From Gammaproteobacteria bacterium (GTDB lineage: Bacteria > Pseudomonadota > Gammaproteobacteria > Steroidobacterales > Rariloculaceae), in NCBI GenBank assembly GCA_017577365.1, contig PKRJ01000019.1, positions 1-59,100 of the forward strand: DNA of 59,100 nucleotides. The letters are read 5' to 3'. Shown here piece after piece: positions 9,191 through 16,585 of the stretch (the stretch's first letter is position 1; each line of letters begins with the position of its first letter). Under the pieces are notes generated by a model. It saw nothing but the letters and a program-made list of their open reading frames with translations. It made no database searches and was not told the DNA's origin. The translations under genes and the position numbers were made by a program.

Positions 9191-9577
9191 CCTCGGCAGC
9201 CGCGCAAGACCGACCACGCGCTGGCCGGGCGGCACCCCCCCTGGATCGGCATTGGTTGTCCCCCTATGCGTTCTCGTTTTTTGCGCTTTTTGTCTCGAAG
9301 CGCCGCACAACTCCAGATCGTCTCGTCTCACATATGTTCTGGGAGACCTGCCCTATCCCGCGTGAGAGAATTCATGGACCAGCCTACTTTGCTCCCACGG
9401 AAACCAAGAGCGCACACCCGAGCGTGTCCGTACCCGCTCACCCATGCGGCGTGGGGCCGCCGGCGTTGCTCGAAAAAGAGGGCTGCGCTGGGGCATCAAG
9501 AAAAACGGCGCGCCGCTACGCGACGCGCCGCGATGCAAAGCGAATCGGCTCGCCGGACTCGCGTTCGCTCGTGCCGC
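9191..9577. other. 387-base stretch without an intact gene
   Basis: It holds the decayed upstream part of the PEP-CTERM remnant (to about 9260), an A/T-richer tract around 9265-9390 without coding signal, and the terminator of the SMP-30-like gene at 9498-9530. I see no RNA gene or mobile element in it. Confidence 0.5.
9498..9530 (-). terminator. Rho-independent terminator of the SMP-30-like gene
   Basis: On the minus strand CGGCGCG (9530-9524) and CGCGCCG (9512-9506) form a perfect 7-bp stem, followed at once by TTTTTCTT (9505-9498). It lies 48 bases after the stop of the 9578-10603 gene. Confidence 0.75.
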
Positions 9578-10603
9578 TCACTGGATCGAGACGCGCTCGA
9601 TCTCGGGCGGCGCCTGATCCTGGAACTGCGGCTTGACGACGAAGATGTCGTCGCCGACGACCGCTGCCGTCGTGCCTTGGCCCTCGAACGTGCCGATGCC
9701 GGCGATCTCGGCCGTCGCCCAATCGTCGTCGCTCGATAGAAGGATCACGCGGCTCGTGCTGTTGCTCACGACCGCGAGACGCCCGTCGGGCGCCCAGACC
9801 ATCCCGTCGCCGCCGGCGAGCGGCTCGGGCAGCGTGACCTCCGCGGCCGCGTCGGGGTTGTCGACCGGGATCTTGTACAGCGCCTGGCTCGTGAGCCCTA
9901 CGACGAGGAGGTACCCTCCGTCGTGGTACACGATGCCGTTCGGGCCCGCGTCGCCGTCGAAACGGTGCAGCACGCTCGGCACGCCGTCGTTGCCGACACG
10001 ATAGACGAGGTTCTGCCGCGTGTCGGTCACGTACGCCGTGCCGTCCGCCCCGACCGCGACGTCGTTCGCGAAGAACGCGCCTTCGGGCGAGTCGCCGAGG
10101 GCGGCGCCGAGATCGATCATCGAGATGCGTTCGCCCGAATCGAGCGCGTAGATGCCGAGCTTCGCGTGACCGGTTGCACTGCCGCCGAAAACGTTACGGT
10201 CCGAGTTGCAAACGAGCAGGCGGTTGCGCTCCTCGTCGACCTCGATGCCGACCGACGAGACGAGCTCGTCGTCGGTGACGAAAGGCGTGAGCCGACCGTC
10301 GAGCCCGACCTCGAATACCGTGCCTTCCCCGAGCGAGCCGACGAGAAAGCGCCGATTCGTCTGGTCGTACTCGATGCCTTCGGGGATCACGCCCTGGCGC
10401 TCGATGACGATTCGATCGGGAATGTCCCCGGCACCCGCACTTTGCGCGGCGGGAGCAGGGGCGGCCGGCTCCGCAGCGGGCTGGGCCGAGGGGCTGGCGG
10501 AAGGCTCGGCGGTGGAATCCACCGACGGGCTCGTCGACGGCTCCTCGGTGCACGCCGCGAGCATCGCTGCCGCAAACGCGGCGATCAGAAATCGCTGGCT
10601 CAT
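9578..10603 (-). CDS. SMP-30/gluconolactonase-like beta-propeller lipoprotein
   Basis: 341 residues. The second of two in-frame ATGs (10603) is chosen because a GGAGG lies 8 bases before it, whereas the first (10609) is only 2 bases away. The lipoprotein signal ends LAAC with Cys18, followed by a Pro/Ala/Ser-rich linker (about 20-65). The rest has six-bladed propeller repeats: PEGIEYDQTNRRFLVGSLGE, NDVAVGADGTAYVTDT, GPNGIVYHDGGYLLVVG, GGDGMVWAPDGRLAVVSN. These match the SMP-30/NHL family of lactonase-like proteins. Metal ligands cannot be assigned confidently, so it may be a non-enzymatic propeller. Probably monocistronic, with its own terminator. Confidence 0.75.
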   Translation of the reverse strand: MSQRFLIAAFAAAMLAACTEEPSTSPSVDSTAEPSASPSAQPAAEPAAPAPAAQSAGAGDIPDRIVIERQGVIPEGIEYDQTNRRFLVGSLGEGTVFEVGLDGRLTPFVTDDELVSSVGIEVDEERNRLLVCNSDRNVFGGSATGHAKLGIYALDSGERISMIDLGAALGDSPEGAFFANDVAVGADGTAYVTDTRQNLVYRVGNDGVPSVLHRFDGDAGPNGIVYHDGGYLLVVGLTSQALYKIPVDNPDAAAEVTLPEPLAGGDGMVWAPDGRLAVVSNSTSRVILLSSDDDWATAEIAGIGTFEGQGTTAAVVGDDIFVVKPQFQDQAPPEIERVSIQ

Positions 10604-10677
10604 CGTCATAACCTCCGGTCCTGACTCGTTCGAACGTCGGCAAGATCGTAACAAGAGCACCGTTTACACGCTCCTCG

Positions 10678-11622
10678 TCACACGGGCAACGTGACGCTCG
10701 CTAGCTTCTCTCGAATCGTGCGCCGCATCCGCATCGCCAGCTCGCGAAACAGCGTGCGTGAAGGAGATGCCGGCCGCCATACGAGCGCGTGCTCGCGCAG
10801 CACGCCGTCGCCCACGACCGAGATCACCTCGAGACCGTCGGCCGCACGGATCTCGGAATGCACGTAAAGTGCCGGCAGGAACGAAACGCCCATGCCGAGC
10901 TGCACCATCTGACGCAGCGTATCGAGGCTCGTGCCCTCGTAATCGCGACGGATCGTCGCGCCGAAGCGCTCGCAAAGCCGCTGAATCTGCGAGTGAAGCG
11001 GATGGCTTTCCTCGATCGCGAGCACCGGCTCGCCGGCGAGATCCACATCCCCCACCTGCTTTCTGCCCGCGAGCCGGTGCTCGCTCGAGACGACCAGCTT
11101 CAGCGGCTCGCGGCACAGCGACACGTGCACGAGCTGCCGTGCGGAAATCGGCAGCGTCGTCAGGATCAGATCGTACTCGCCGTCGAGCAGCGCGGCCTCG
11201 AGGACATGCGGCGGGTCCTCGCGGACGTAGAAGCGAACCGCCGAATAAGCACGGTGGATCTCGGGCAGCACGTGCGGCAAGAGATATGGCCCGACGGTTT
11301 TCGGAACGCCGAGCCGAAACGTTCCTCCGGGTCCTCGGCTCAACGACTGCGCGCGCTCGACGAGCCCGTCGAGCTCCTCGAGCACCCGGCGCGCGTCACG
11401 CACGAGCTCTCGGCCGAGCGTGCCCAGGAAGGTGCCCCCGCGGCCGCGCTCGAATAGCCGAGCGCCGATCGCGTTCTCGAGGTTGGCGATCTGAGAGGTC
11501 AGCGTCGGCTGGCTGACGCCGAGCCGCTCCGCGGCGCGCCGGAAGCTGCGCGTCTCCGCGACCGCGACGAAATACTCGAGCTGGCGAAGCGTGATGCGAG
11601 GTTTGTCGCCCGACGTCGGCAT
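10678..11622 (-). CDS. OxyR-like LysR regulator lacking the peroxidatic Cys
   Basis: 314 residues. An N-terminal LysR helix-turn-helix (TLRQLEYFVAVAETRSFRRA to about residue 70) is followed by an effector domain that aligns closely to OxyR (EESHPLHSQIQRLCERFGA, TSLDTLRQMVQLGMGVSFLP, and WRPASPSRTLFRELA near the end). In Escherichia coli OxyR the redox pair is Cys199/Cys208. Here the equivalent positions are Pro208 and Cys217, nine residues apart as in OxyR, so the peroxidatic Cys is missing. It cannot sense peroxide through the usual disulfide. It is divergent from the carbonic anhydrase-SulP pair and is a likely regulator of it, or of itself. Confidence 0.85.
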   Translation of the reverse strand: MPTSGDKPRITLRQLEYFVAVAETRSFRRAAERLGVSQPTLTSQIANLENAIGARLFERGRGGTFLGTLGRELVRDARRVLEELDGLVERAQSLSRGPGGTFRLGVPKTVGPYLLPHVLPEIHRAYSAVRFYVREDPPHVLEAALLDGEYDLILTTLPISARQLVHVSLCREPLKLVVSSEHRLAGRKQVGDVDLAGEPVLAIEESHPLHSQIQRLCERFGATIRRDYEGTSLDTLRQMVQLGMGVSFLPALYVHSEIRAADGLEVISVVGDGVLREHALVWRPASPSRTLFRELAMRMRRTIREKLASVTLPV

Positions 11623-11640
11623 GATAGGGAGAAACTATCA
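11622..11640. promoter_or_regulatory. Candidate OxyR/LysR operator
   Basis: A perfect inverted repeat TGATAG-N7-CTATCA. Its inner part, ATAG-N7-CTAT (11624-11638), has the length and conserved ends of an OxyR half-site and is also a T-N11-A LysR box. It abuts the start codon of the OxyR-like gene and lies about 85 bases before the divergent carbonic anhydrase gene. A weaker ATTG-N7-TTAT occurs at 11655-11669. Confidence 0.55.
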
Positions 11641-11723
11641 CTACTTCTTGGCAGATTGTCTAGCGTTATCAGTGAGCACGCGCTTACCCTCCTCTACCAC
11701 CGTTACGAGCAGAGAGCCTTCGC

Positions 11724-12380
11724 ATGGAGCAGGTCGTCGCCGGCGCCGTCAGTTTTCGAGAAGACGTCTTCCCGAAGCACCGGGAGCTTTTCGCGAAGCT
11801 CGTGGGCGGTCAGCGCCCCGAGGCGCTGTTCATCACGTGCTCGGATTCGAGGATCGATCCGTGCCTCGTCACGCAAACGCGGCCCGGCGATCTTTTCATC
11901 ATTCGAAACGCCGGGAACATCGTGCCGCCGCACACGCGTCACGCCGGCGGCGTCACCGCGTCGATCGAGTACGCGGTGTCCGTGCTCGATATCCGGCACG
12001 TCATCGTCTGCGGCCACACGCATTGCGGTGCGCTCCATGGCGCTTTGATGCCCGAGTCCATCGCGTCGCTGACGCACGTTCGCGAGTGGCTGGAGCATGC
12101 GCGCGCAGCCGTCGAGATCGTCCGCGCGCGCAAAGGCCATGCGGGCCCGGAGCATATCCGCGACGTCATCGAGCAGAACGTGCTCGTGCAGCTGCAGCAT
12201 CTGCGCACGCATCCAGTCGTCGCCGCGGGCATCGCCGCCGGCCGGCTCGAGCTCCACGGCTGGGTCTACGAAATCGAGACGGGCGACGTGCACTGCTGGG
12301 ACGAGTCGTCCGAGCGTTTCCACTCTCTCGCGGAGCGCTACCGGACGCTGCTCGCCGACGAGACGGTCAAGGCCGGTTGA
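11724..12380 (+). CDS. Beta-carbonic anhydrase
   Basis: 218 residues. Zinc ligands and the catalytic dyad of beta-class enzymes are present: Cys39, Asp41 and Arg43 in CSDSR, and His98/Cys101 in CGHTHCG. The RPGDLFIIRNAGNIVPP and GGVTASIEYAVSVL blocks are also conserved. It catalyses CO2/bicarbonate interconversion in the cytoplasm. It lies 16 bases before a SulP transporter on the same strand, so it probably forms an operon that takes up and interconverts inorganic carbon. The divergent OxyR-like gene starts 101 bases upstream. Confidence 0.95.
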   Translation: MEQVVAGAVSFREDVFPKHRELFAKLVGGQRPEALFITCSDSRIDPCLVTQTRPGDLFIIRNAGNIVPPHTRHAGGVTASIEYAVSVLDIRHVIVCGHTHCGALHGALMPESIASLTHVREWLEHARAAVEIVRARKGHAGPEHIRDVIEQNVLVQLQHLRTHPVVAAGIAAGRLELHGWVYEIETGDVHCWDESSERFHSLAERYRTLLADETVKAG

Positions 12381-12396
12381 AGCCCGAAGAGCGCCG

Positions 12397-14043
12397 ATGC
12401 CGCGAATAGACATATCCAATCTCAGAGGCGACCTCTTCGGCGGCATCACCGCCGGGATCGTCGCGCTGCCGCTCGCGCTCGCGCTCGGCGTCGCCTCCGG
12501 CATGGGGCCGATCGCCGGGCTCTACGGAGCGATCTTCGTCGGTTTCTTCGCCGCGCTTTTCGGCGGCACGCCCGCGCAGATCTCCGGGCCGACCGGGCCG
12601 ATGGTCGTCGTGCTCGCGGGCGTCGCCGCAAGTCTTCCGGGCCGCCCGGACCTCGTATTCACCGCGGTGATGCTCGCCGGGCTGTTCCAGATCGGTTTCG
12701 GCGTGCTGCGCCTCGGCGAGTACATCCGGCTCGTGCCCTATCCCGTCGTCTCCGGCTTCATGAGCGGAATCGGCGTGATCATCGTTCTGCTGCAGGTCGG
12801 CCGGCTCCTGGGCAGCGAGCCGCCCGGCGACACCGTCTCCGCGCTCGTGCACATTGCGCATGCGCTTTCGGAGGTCGATCGCGGCGCGAGCACGGTCGGC
12901 GTGCTGACGGTCGCGGTCGCTTTCTGCTGGCCGAAGGGATTCGCGAAGTATTTGCCGGCGCCGCTCGCCGCACTGATCGCGGGCACGATCGCCGGTCTCT
13001 TCGTCAATGCGCCGGTGCTCGGCGATATCCCTTCCGGGCTGCCGCGGCTCCAAATGCCGGTCTTCGATCGCGAAGCGATGCTGCTGGTCCTCGAGGTAGC
13101 GATCGTCCTCGCCGCGCTCGGCGCCATCGATTCGCTGCTGACGTCGCTCGTCGCGGACAACGTGACGCGCACGCGGCACGACTCGAACCGCGAGCTGATC
13201 GGGCAGGGTATCGGCAATACGGTCGCGGGACTCTTCGGCGGCATCGCCGGTGCCGGGGCGACGATGCGCACGATCGCGAACATCCGCACCGGCGGGCGCA
13301 CGCCGTTGTCCGGCATGCTGCATGCCGTCGTGCTGCTCGCCTTCGTGCTCGGGCTGGGACCGCTCGCGGCGCGCATTCCGCACGCGGCGCTCGCCGGGAT
13401 CCTCGTGAAAGTCGGCTGGGACATCATCGACTGGAACTACTTGAAGCGAGCGCATCGCGGCCCGCGGTGGGATCTGTTGCTGATGTTCGTCGTGCTCGGG
13501 CTCACGGTCTTCGCCGACTTGATCACGGCGGTCGCGATCGGCGTCGTGCTCGCGTCGATCGCGTATGTTCGGCAGGTCGCGACCGCGCAGATCGAAGCGG
13601 TCGCCGAGTGGCCGCACGTCCCCCGCACCGAAGAGGAAGCGGAGCTCACGCGACGCGCCGGCGGACGCATCCACGTGCTCGACTTCGCGGGTCCGCTGTC
13701 TTTCGGCGCGACCGCGGATCTGGTGCATCACGTGCGCGAGCGCTCGCGTCGCGACGGAACGAAGATCCTGATCCTCGACTTGTCGCGAGTACCTTTCGTC
13801 GACGTCTCCGCGGCGCGCGCGATCGAGGCGATCGTGACCGACGCACGGCAATCGAATCGAACCGCTTTCCTCGCCGGCGTGAAAGACGAGGTCCTGCGCG
13901 TGCTCACGGCGCTCGGCGCCGATCACGGCATAGACGAGCGTCACGTGTTCCCGACTCGAATCGAAGCGCTGCGCGAGGCGGTAAGCATGCTCGAGACCGC
14001 GCACGATTCGGCGCTTCCCCGCAGGACGGCGATCGCGGGCTGA
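12397..14043 (+). CDS. SulP-family anion transporter with STAS domain (likely bicarbonate)
   Basis: 548 residues from the ATG at 12397; the longer upstream frame overlaps the carbonic anhydrase and is not used. The membrane part (about residues 10-400) carries SulP motifs: GITAGIVALPLALALGVASG, GLYGAIFVGFFAALFGGTP, QISGPTGPM, and IANIRTGGRTPLSG. A C-terminal STAS domain (about 425-530) contains ILDLSRVPFVDVSAARAIE. SulP proteins move sulfate, bicarbonate or dicarboxylates across the inner membrane. Pairing with carbonic anhydrase points to bicarbonate (BicA-like), but specificity is inferred from context only. Confidence 0.92.
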   Translation: MPRIDISNLRGDLFGGITAGIVALPLALALGVASGMGPIAGLYGAIFVGFFAALFGGTPAQISGPTGPMVVVLAGVAASLPGRPDLVFTAVMLAGLFQIGFGVLRLGEYIRLVPYPVVSGFMSGIGVIIVLLQVGRLLGSEPPGDTVSALVHIAHALSEVDRGASTVGVLTVAVAFCWPKGFAKYLPAPLAALIAGTIAGLFVNAPVLGDIPSGLPRLQMPVFDREAMLLVLEVAIVLAALGAIDSLLTSLVADNVTRTRHDSNRELIGQGIGNTVAGLFGGIAGAGATMRTIANIRTGGRTPLSGMLHAVVLLAFVLGLGPLAARIPHAALAGILVKVGWDIIDWNYLKRAHRGPRWDLLLMFVVLGLTVFADLITAVAIGVVLASIAYVRQVATAQIEAVAEWPHVPRTEEEAELTRRAGGRIHVLDFAGPLSFGATADLVHHVRERSRRDGTKILILDLSRVPFVDVSAARAIEAIVTDARQSNRTAFLAGVKDEVLRVLTALGADHGIDERHVFPTRIEALREAVSMLETAHDSALPRRTAIAG

Positions 14044-14093
14044 GAAGATCCCCGAGAAGACGACGACGGCCGACGCCTGCTCGACCGCGGAAA

Positions 14094-14123
14094 GGGTCTG
14101 ACCCCATCACGGGGGTCAGACCC
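14094..14123. terminator. Perfect 12-bp inverted repeat between convergent genes
   Basis: GGGTCTGACCCC (14094-14105) and GGGGTCAGACCC (14112-14123) are exact reverse complements around a 6-base loop. Each arm contains a near-palindromic GGGTCTGACCC-type core. It sits between the convergent SulP and TorF-porin genes, so it could act as a bidirectional terminator. It also resembles REP-type intergenic palindromes. There is no T-tract. Confidence 0.55.
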
Positions 14124-14129
14124 GAGCGC

Positions 14130-14843
14130 CTACAGATTGAAGTCGAACGTGTAGCCGATCACGAACTTCACGGAGCCGTTGTCGAGGCCGTCGTCCTGCT
14201 CGTCGTCGAGATCGGTGTCGGAGATCGTGAAGGTGAAACCTCCCTTCGACAGCGACAGGCCGTAGTCGATGTAGTCTCCCGGCACGCCGTTGAAGACCTC
14301 CATGAAGTCGCCCTTGTGCCGGCCAAGGTGCAAACCGAGCGCGAAATCGTTCTTCAACGGTATCGCGTAGTCGAGCGCCAAGTAGTACGAATCGCCGAAA
14401 TCGAAGCTCAGGCCCGGCGGCTCTTCGAGCTGCGTGTTCGCGAGCACGTACGCGCTGATGCTGAAATCGCCGAAGCCGAGCGTCGCGTAAATCTCACCGA
14501 AATCGGTGTCCGCGATATCGTCGTAGTTGTAGTAGAGATAGCCGATGTCCCACGTGACGTTATCTCCGCCGGAGAAGCCGAAATAGATGTCATGCTCGTA
14601 CGAGAAGACATCCGAAGGCGCGAAGCTGACGTTCGAGACCCACGTGCCGATGTAGAAACCACTGTCGGTCACGTAGTCGAGTCCGCCCGAGACCGCGGGC
14701 TCGTTCATCGTCTGGGTCAGCCCTCGCCAGACGTAGTTGTTCGTGACTGCCGCGTTCGCGGTCAGCGAGGCCTCCTGAGCGGACGCGGCCGAAAGCCATC
14801 CCGCCGCGACGAAAGCCGAGACGAGCCTGGAATCGATCTTCAT
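14130..14843 (-). CDS. TorF-family outer-membrane porin-like protein
   Basis: 237 residues with a Sec signal peptide (cleavage near ASAQEAS) and a GAGGAAGG ribosome site before the ATG. After the signal come features of the TorF/TIGR02001 family: TANAAVTNNYVWRGLTQT, a second SGGLDYVTDSGFYIGTW strand, many alternating aromatic strands, and a final beta strand ending in FDFNL. It is acidic and rich in Asp/Gly turns, as expected for a small outer-membrane barrel. Substrate unknown. It is convergent with the SulP gene and not obviously part of an operon. Confidence 0.82.
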   Translation of the reverse strand: MKIDSRLVSAFVAAGWLSAASAQEASLTANAAVTNNYVWRGLTQTMNEPAVSGGLDYVTDSGFYIGTWVSNVSFAPSDVFSYEHDIYFGFSGGDNVTWDIGYLYYNYDDIADTDFGEIYATLGFGDFSISAYVLANTQLEEPPGLSFDFGDSYYLALDYAIPLKNDFALGLHLGRHKGDFMEVFNGVPGDYIDYGLSLSKGGFTFTISDTDLDDEQDDGLDNGSVKFVIGYTFDFNL

Positions 14844-15036
14844 CTTGGTTCCTTCCTCTTCGTGAAAATTGGATGGCGTGAGAGCACGCTGCGGGCAGGG
14901 TTAGCAGGAAGCGTGCCACCACAAAAACTCCTGCACACTCATCGAGTTACGTGACCCGACGCGCAGGGCCGTGCGCTTTCGTGGTGCACGTTGAAACGGA
15001 CTGCTCTCGATTGGTGCGTGTAAGATCCCCGGTGCG

Positions 15037-15801
15037 ATGACTCACGATTGGTGGCTGCTCGCGGCGGTGCCGCTCGTCGGCTTCGTCTCGGGCTTCGTCA
15101 ACACGCTTGCCGGCAGCGGCTCGCTGATCACGCTGCCGCTCCTGATCGTGCTCGGGCTGCCCGCGAATGTCGCGAACGGCACGAATCGGGTCGGCATCCT
15201 CGTGCAGTGCATCGTGTCGGTCGCGACGTTCAGGCGCCGCGATGCGTTACCGCGCGCGGACGTGCTCACGATCCTCGCGCCGTCCGTGCTCGGTGCAGCG
15301 GTCGGCGCCGAGCTCGCCGCGGATCTCGACGAGGCGCTGCTGCGCCGCACGATCGGCGTGCTGATGCTCGTGATGCTCGCGGTCGTGCTGCTGAGGCCCC
15401 GGCGCTTCCTCGAGAGCCACGTCGGCCGGCCGCCGCTCCGTGCGTGGCTCCAAGCCGTTCTGTTTTTCGCGATCGGCGTCTACGGCGGATTCATTCAGGC
15501 CGGCGTCGGCATCTTCCTGCTCGCGGGTCTCGTGCTCGGCGCGGGCTTCGAGCTCGTCGGCGGCAACGCCGTGAAGAACCTCATCGTGCTGGTCTTCACG
15601 GTCGCCGCGCTCGCGGTCTTCGTCGTGAACGATCAAGTGCGCTGGGGCCTCGGCGCGCTGCTCGCGGCCGGCAGCGCTGCAGGCGCATGGGCCGCGGCGC
15701 ATCTCGCCGTCGTGCGCGGCGCGCCGTTCGTGCGCGCCGTGCTGATCGCGATCCTGATCCTCTCCGCGGCGGCGCTGCTCGGCGACTTCAGGCTGCGCTG
15801 A
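15037..15801 (+). CDS. TauE/SafE family membrane exporter
   Basis: 254 residues with eight hydrophobic segments. The N-terminal GFVSGFVNTLAGSGSLITLP followed by LGLPANVANGTNRVGI is the TauE/SafE signature, and the second half repeats it (GVYGGFIQAGVGIFLLAGLV, GGNAVKNLIVLVFTV). Members export sulfite, sulfonates or other small anions across the inner membrane; no neighbour tells which. Stand-alone, about 190 bases after the divergent porin gene start. Confidence 0.88.
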   Translation: MTHDWWLLAAVPLVGFVSGFVNTLAGSGSLITLPLLIVLGLPANVANGTNRVGILVQCIVSVATFRRRDALPRADVLTILAPSVLGAAVGAELAADLDEALLRRTIGVLMLVMLAVVLLRPRRFLESHVGRPPLRAWLQAVLFFAIGVYGGFIQAGVGIFLLAGLVLGAGFELVGGNAVKNLIVLVFTVAALAVFVVNDQVRWGLGALLAAGSAAGAWAAAHLAVVRGAPFVRAVLIAILILSAAALLGDFRLR

Positions 15802-15987
15802 CTTCTCCGCGCGGCAATTCTCCGGCGGGCGAGACTGGACGAAAGCGGGCGAACGTCATGGAATTCACGAGCGGGCCGCGCCCGGCGCCGCCCGTGGCGA
15901 GCGCTCGAGGCTGGGTTAACATGATCCGCATCGGCGCGGGGGGAACTCGGCGCATTCGCCGAGTCGCTGTCGCCGCAGAGGGGAGCG

Positions 15988-16557
15988 GTGATCGACAGAC
16001 GCGAAGTCTTGGCAGCGGGATTGACCGTCTCGCTGCTCACCTGCACGAAGGCGGTCGGAGCGGCAGGCGCCGCGCCTCGGCCCACGCCGCTTTTCGTCGC
16101 CGACGAGCGATTCGCCGAAGCACGCGCGGCGGCGAGCGCGGCGGCGAGAAAGGGCGCCGCGGTCCACGCGATCTCGGATGATCTCACGGCCCTTTACGAT
16201 CGGCTCGATCGCGCGTGGAGGGAGCATCCGTTCCCCGTGGCGGGATTGACGACGTCGAGCGCACTCTTCGTCATCGAGCGGCTCGCGGCCGATCGAGGCT
16301 CGAGGACCGTCTATCGCGGCATTCATCGACGCGGCGCGGACGGCCGTCTCGTGCACGAAGCGTCGGGCGCGCCGACCGTGCCTGCCGAAGTTCTCGCGAC
16401 GGCCGGCTGGACCGAGGCGCTCGGCATGTCGCTCGTCGACTTCCCGCTTGCGGCGACGAGTCTCGAGCCGCTTCCGATGCTCGCACCGCCCGGCCCGGAC
16501 GGATCCGTGCTCGTCTCATGGCTGCTCGCGCCGCGCCGCGGCGGCACCGCCTTCTGA
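15988..16557 (+). CDS. Secreted protein of unknown function
   Basis: 189 residues from a GTG at 15988, preceded by GAGGGGA at good distance. The N-terminus (DRREVLAAGLTVSLL) looks like a twin-arginine or strong Sec signal, with a mature start after the GAAGAAPRP region. The mature part is helix-rich (Ala/Arg), then has a segment with TTSSALFVIERLAADRGSRT and YRGIHRRGADG, and a Pro-rich end. I do not recognise a family. It lies 28 bases before the flavoprotein gene of a flavocytochrome and is probably in the same operon, so it may be an assembly or periplasmic accessory factor for that enzyme. Confidence 0.6.
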   Translation: MIDRREVLAAGLTVSLLTCTKAVGAAGAAPRPTPLFVADERFAEARAAASAAARKGAAVHAISDDLTALYDRLDRAWREHPFPVAGLTTSSALFVIERLAADRGSRTVYRGIHRRGADGRLVHEASGAPTVPAEVLATAGWTEALGMSLVDFPLAATSLEPLPMLAPPGPDGSVLVSWLLAPRRGGTAF

Positions 16558-16585
16558 AGCGGAAGACCTCCAAGGAGCATCTCGA

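Noticed and set aside
12097..12396. N-terminal extension of the SulP frame into the carbonic anhydrase gene
   Set aside because: Arg/Ser-rich shadow of the carbonic anhydrase; the ATG at 12397 gives a normal SulP start.
11724..14043. Carbonic anhydrase-SulP pair as a novel system
   Set aside because: The pair is a known arrangement for bicarbonate handling; only its regulator is unusual.
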